A DNA stretch of 64,000 nucleotides from Luteolibacter sp. (GTDB lineage Bacteria > Verrucomicrobiota > Verrucomicrobiia > Verrucomicrobiales > Akkermansiaceae). Shown in pieces: positions 63,537 through 64,000 of this stretch (position 1 is its first letter; every line of letters begins with the position of its first letter). The stretch spans positions 1 to 64,000 of the forward strand of contig JAUYNL010000060.1 in the NCBI GenBank assembly GCA_030696085.1, read 5' to 3'. The notes under the pieces were generated by a model. That model was not told the DNA's origin and made no database searches. It saw only the letters and a program-made list of their open reading frames with translations. Made by a program: the position numbers and the translations under genes.

Positions 63537-64000
63537 TCAATTGTGATGCATACGCCGCTTGCGCCGTAGCAGAATGAGTCCTCCGATGCTCCCGAGCAGG
63601 GTGGTTCCGGGTTCCGGCACCACCGTCCCGCTGAAGCTGATGTCCCTGATGTTGACGTAGGCTCCGGCGGTCGCGTTGGCGTTTTCCGCCCTCACGCGCA
63701 GCCAGAGATCCTGCGCCGCATGGTCAACCGCCAAGGGTGACGCGAAGGTGTAGGTTTTGTTCTGATACTGTTGTAGGGCGGTCCCGGGATTGACGGTGAG
63801 GTTGTAAGTCTGCGCGGCGGCGATCGGGTTCCAGGTGGTGCCGGCGTTGAGGCTGTATTCCGCGCTGAATGTAATGTCCCGGACGATCACGTCACCGGCC
63901 TGTCGGTTTCCCGATGAGTTCGTCCAGACGACGTCGAACACCACGTTTTCGAGCGAGATCCTCTGGCTGCCGCCTGCGTAGCGGAACTCGGACTGCCACC
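63537..64000 (-). CDS. PEP-CTERM protein, C-terminal part (runs off the window)
   Basis: The frame is open to the right edge (WQSEFRYAGGSQRISLENVV), so the N-terminus is missing. A beta-rich domain with WNPIAAAQTYNLTVNPGTAL and DLWLRVRAENANATAGAYVN precedes a PEP-CTERM tail: VVPEPGTTLLGSIGG, LILLRRKRR, with final residues MHHN. Export by an exosortase system is expected. The 20-nt gap to the sulfatase start suggests the two may be cotranscribed. Confidence 0.82.
   Translation of the reverse strand, partial: WQSEFRYAGGSQRISLENVVFDVVWTNSSGNRQAGDVIVRDITFSAEYSLNAGTTWNPIAAAQTYNLTVNPGTALQQYQNKTYTFASPLAVDHAAQDLWLRVRAENANATAGAYVNIRDISFSGTVVPEPGTTLLGSIGGLILLRRKRRMHHN

Overview
The window is GC-rich, gene-dense bacterial DNA, most likely from the Verrucomicrobiota and perhaps a Luteolibacter/Haloferula-like member of the Verrucomicrobiae. 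The evidence is protein architecture rather than rRNA, which is absent here. It includes PEP-CTERM tails (19.7 kb and 63.5 kb), an ExbB fused to DUF2341 and LamG-like domains, a multidomain secreted sulfatase, giant secreted proteins, and a C-terminal Ca-loop plus W-motif module shared by three otherwise unrelated exported proteins.

Layout. 1-10 kb: an internally deleted IS66 transposase, a giant secreted subtilisin-like protein with about twenty sialidase/BNR-like repeats, and a junction of an RHS-repeat remnant with an IS630 transposase remnant. 10-17 kb (minus strand): pyrD, pta, ackA, a DUF4136 lipoprotein and a SulP permease. pta is split by a -1 shift at a six-A run (A_AAA_AAC). 17.7-21.2 kb (plus): two tandem paralogous secreted proteins with different C-terminal tails and a PstS-like secreted protein, closed by a near-perfect intrinsic terminator.

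21.4-41.1 kb (plus): one close-packed cluster of nine genes, consisting of a small secreted protein, a TpsB/ShlB translocator, ExbB (DUF2341-LamG fusion), ExbD, TonB, an outer-membrane porin, a periplasmic coiled-coil protein, a parvulin PPIase and a 3714-residue filamentous-haemagglutinin-type exoprotein. This reads as a two-partner secretion locus with its own Ton energising complex and chaperone.

41.5-60 kb: a sulfur locus. On the minus strand, an Rrf2 regulator, YezD (DUF2292), CysK, an outer-membrane porin, two sulfate-binding lipoproteins flanking an HTH-EIIA protein, and CysU-CysW-CysA form a sulfate-uptake operon. Divergently on the plus strand lie an FAD/NAD(P)-binding protein and then a Family 2A encapsulin operon: shell, cysteine desulfurase with a ~200-residue disordered cargo extension, HAD-like protein, serine O-acetyltransferase and a second cysteine synthase. 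Together they could run from sulfate uptake through cysteine synthesis to desulfuration inside a protein shell. Sulfate reduction genes are not in the window. A decayed MetY-like fragment, the sulfatase and a truncated PEP-CTERM protein close the window. No rRNA, tRNA or CRISPR array was recognised.
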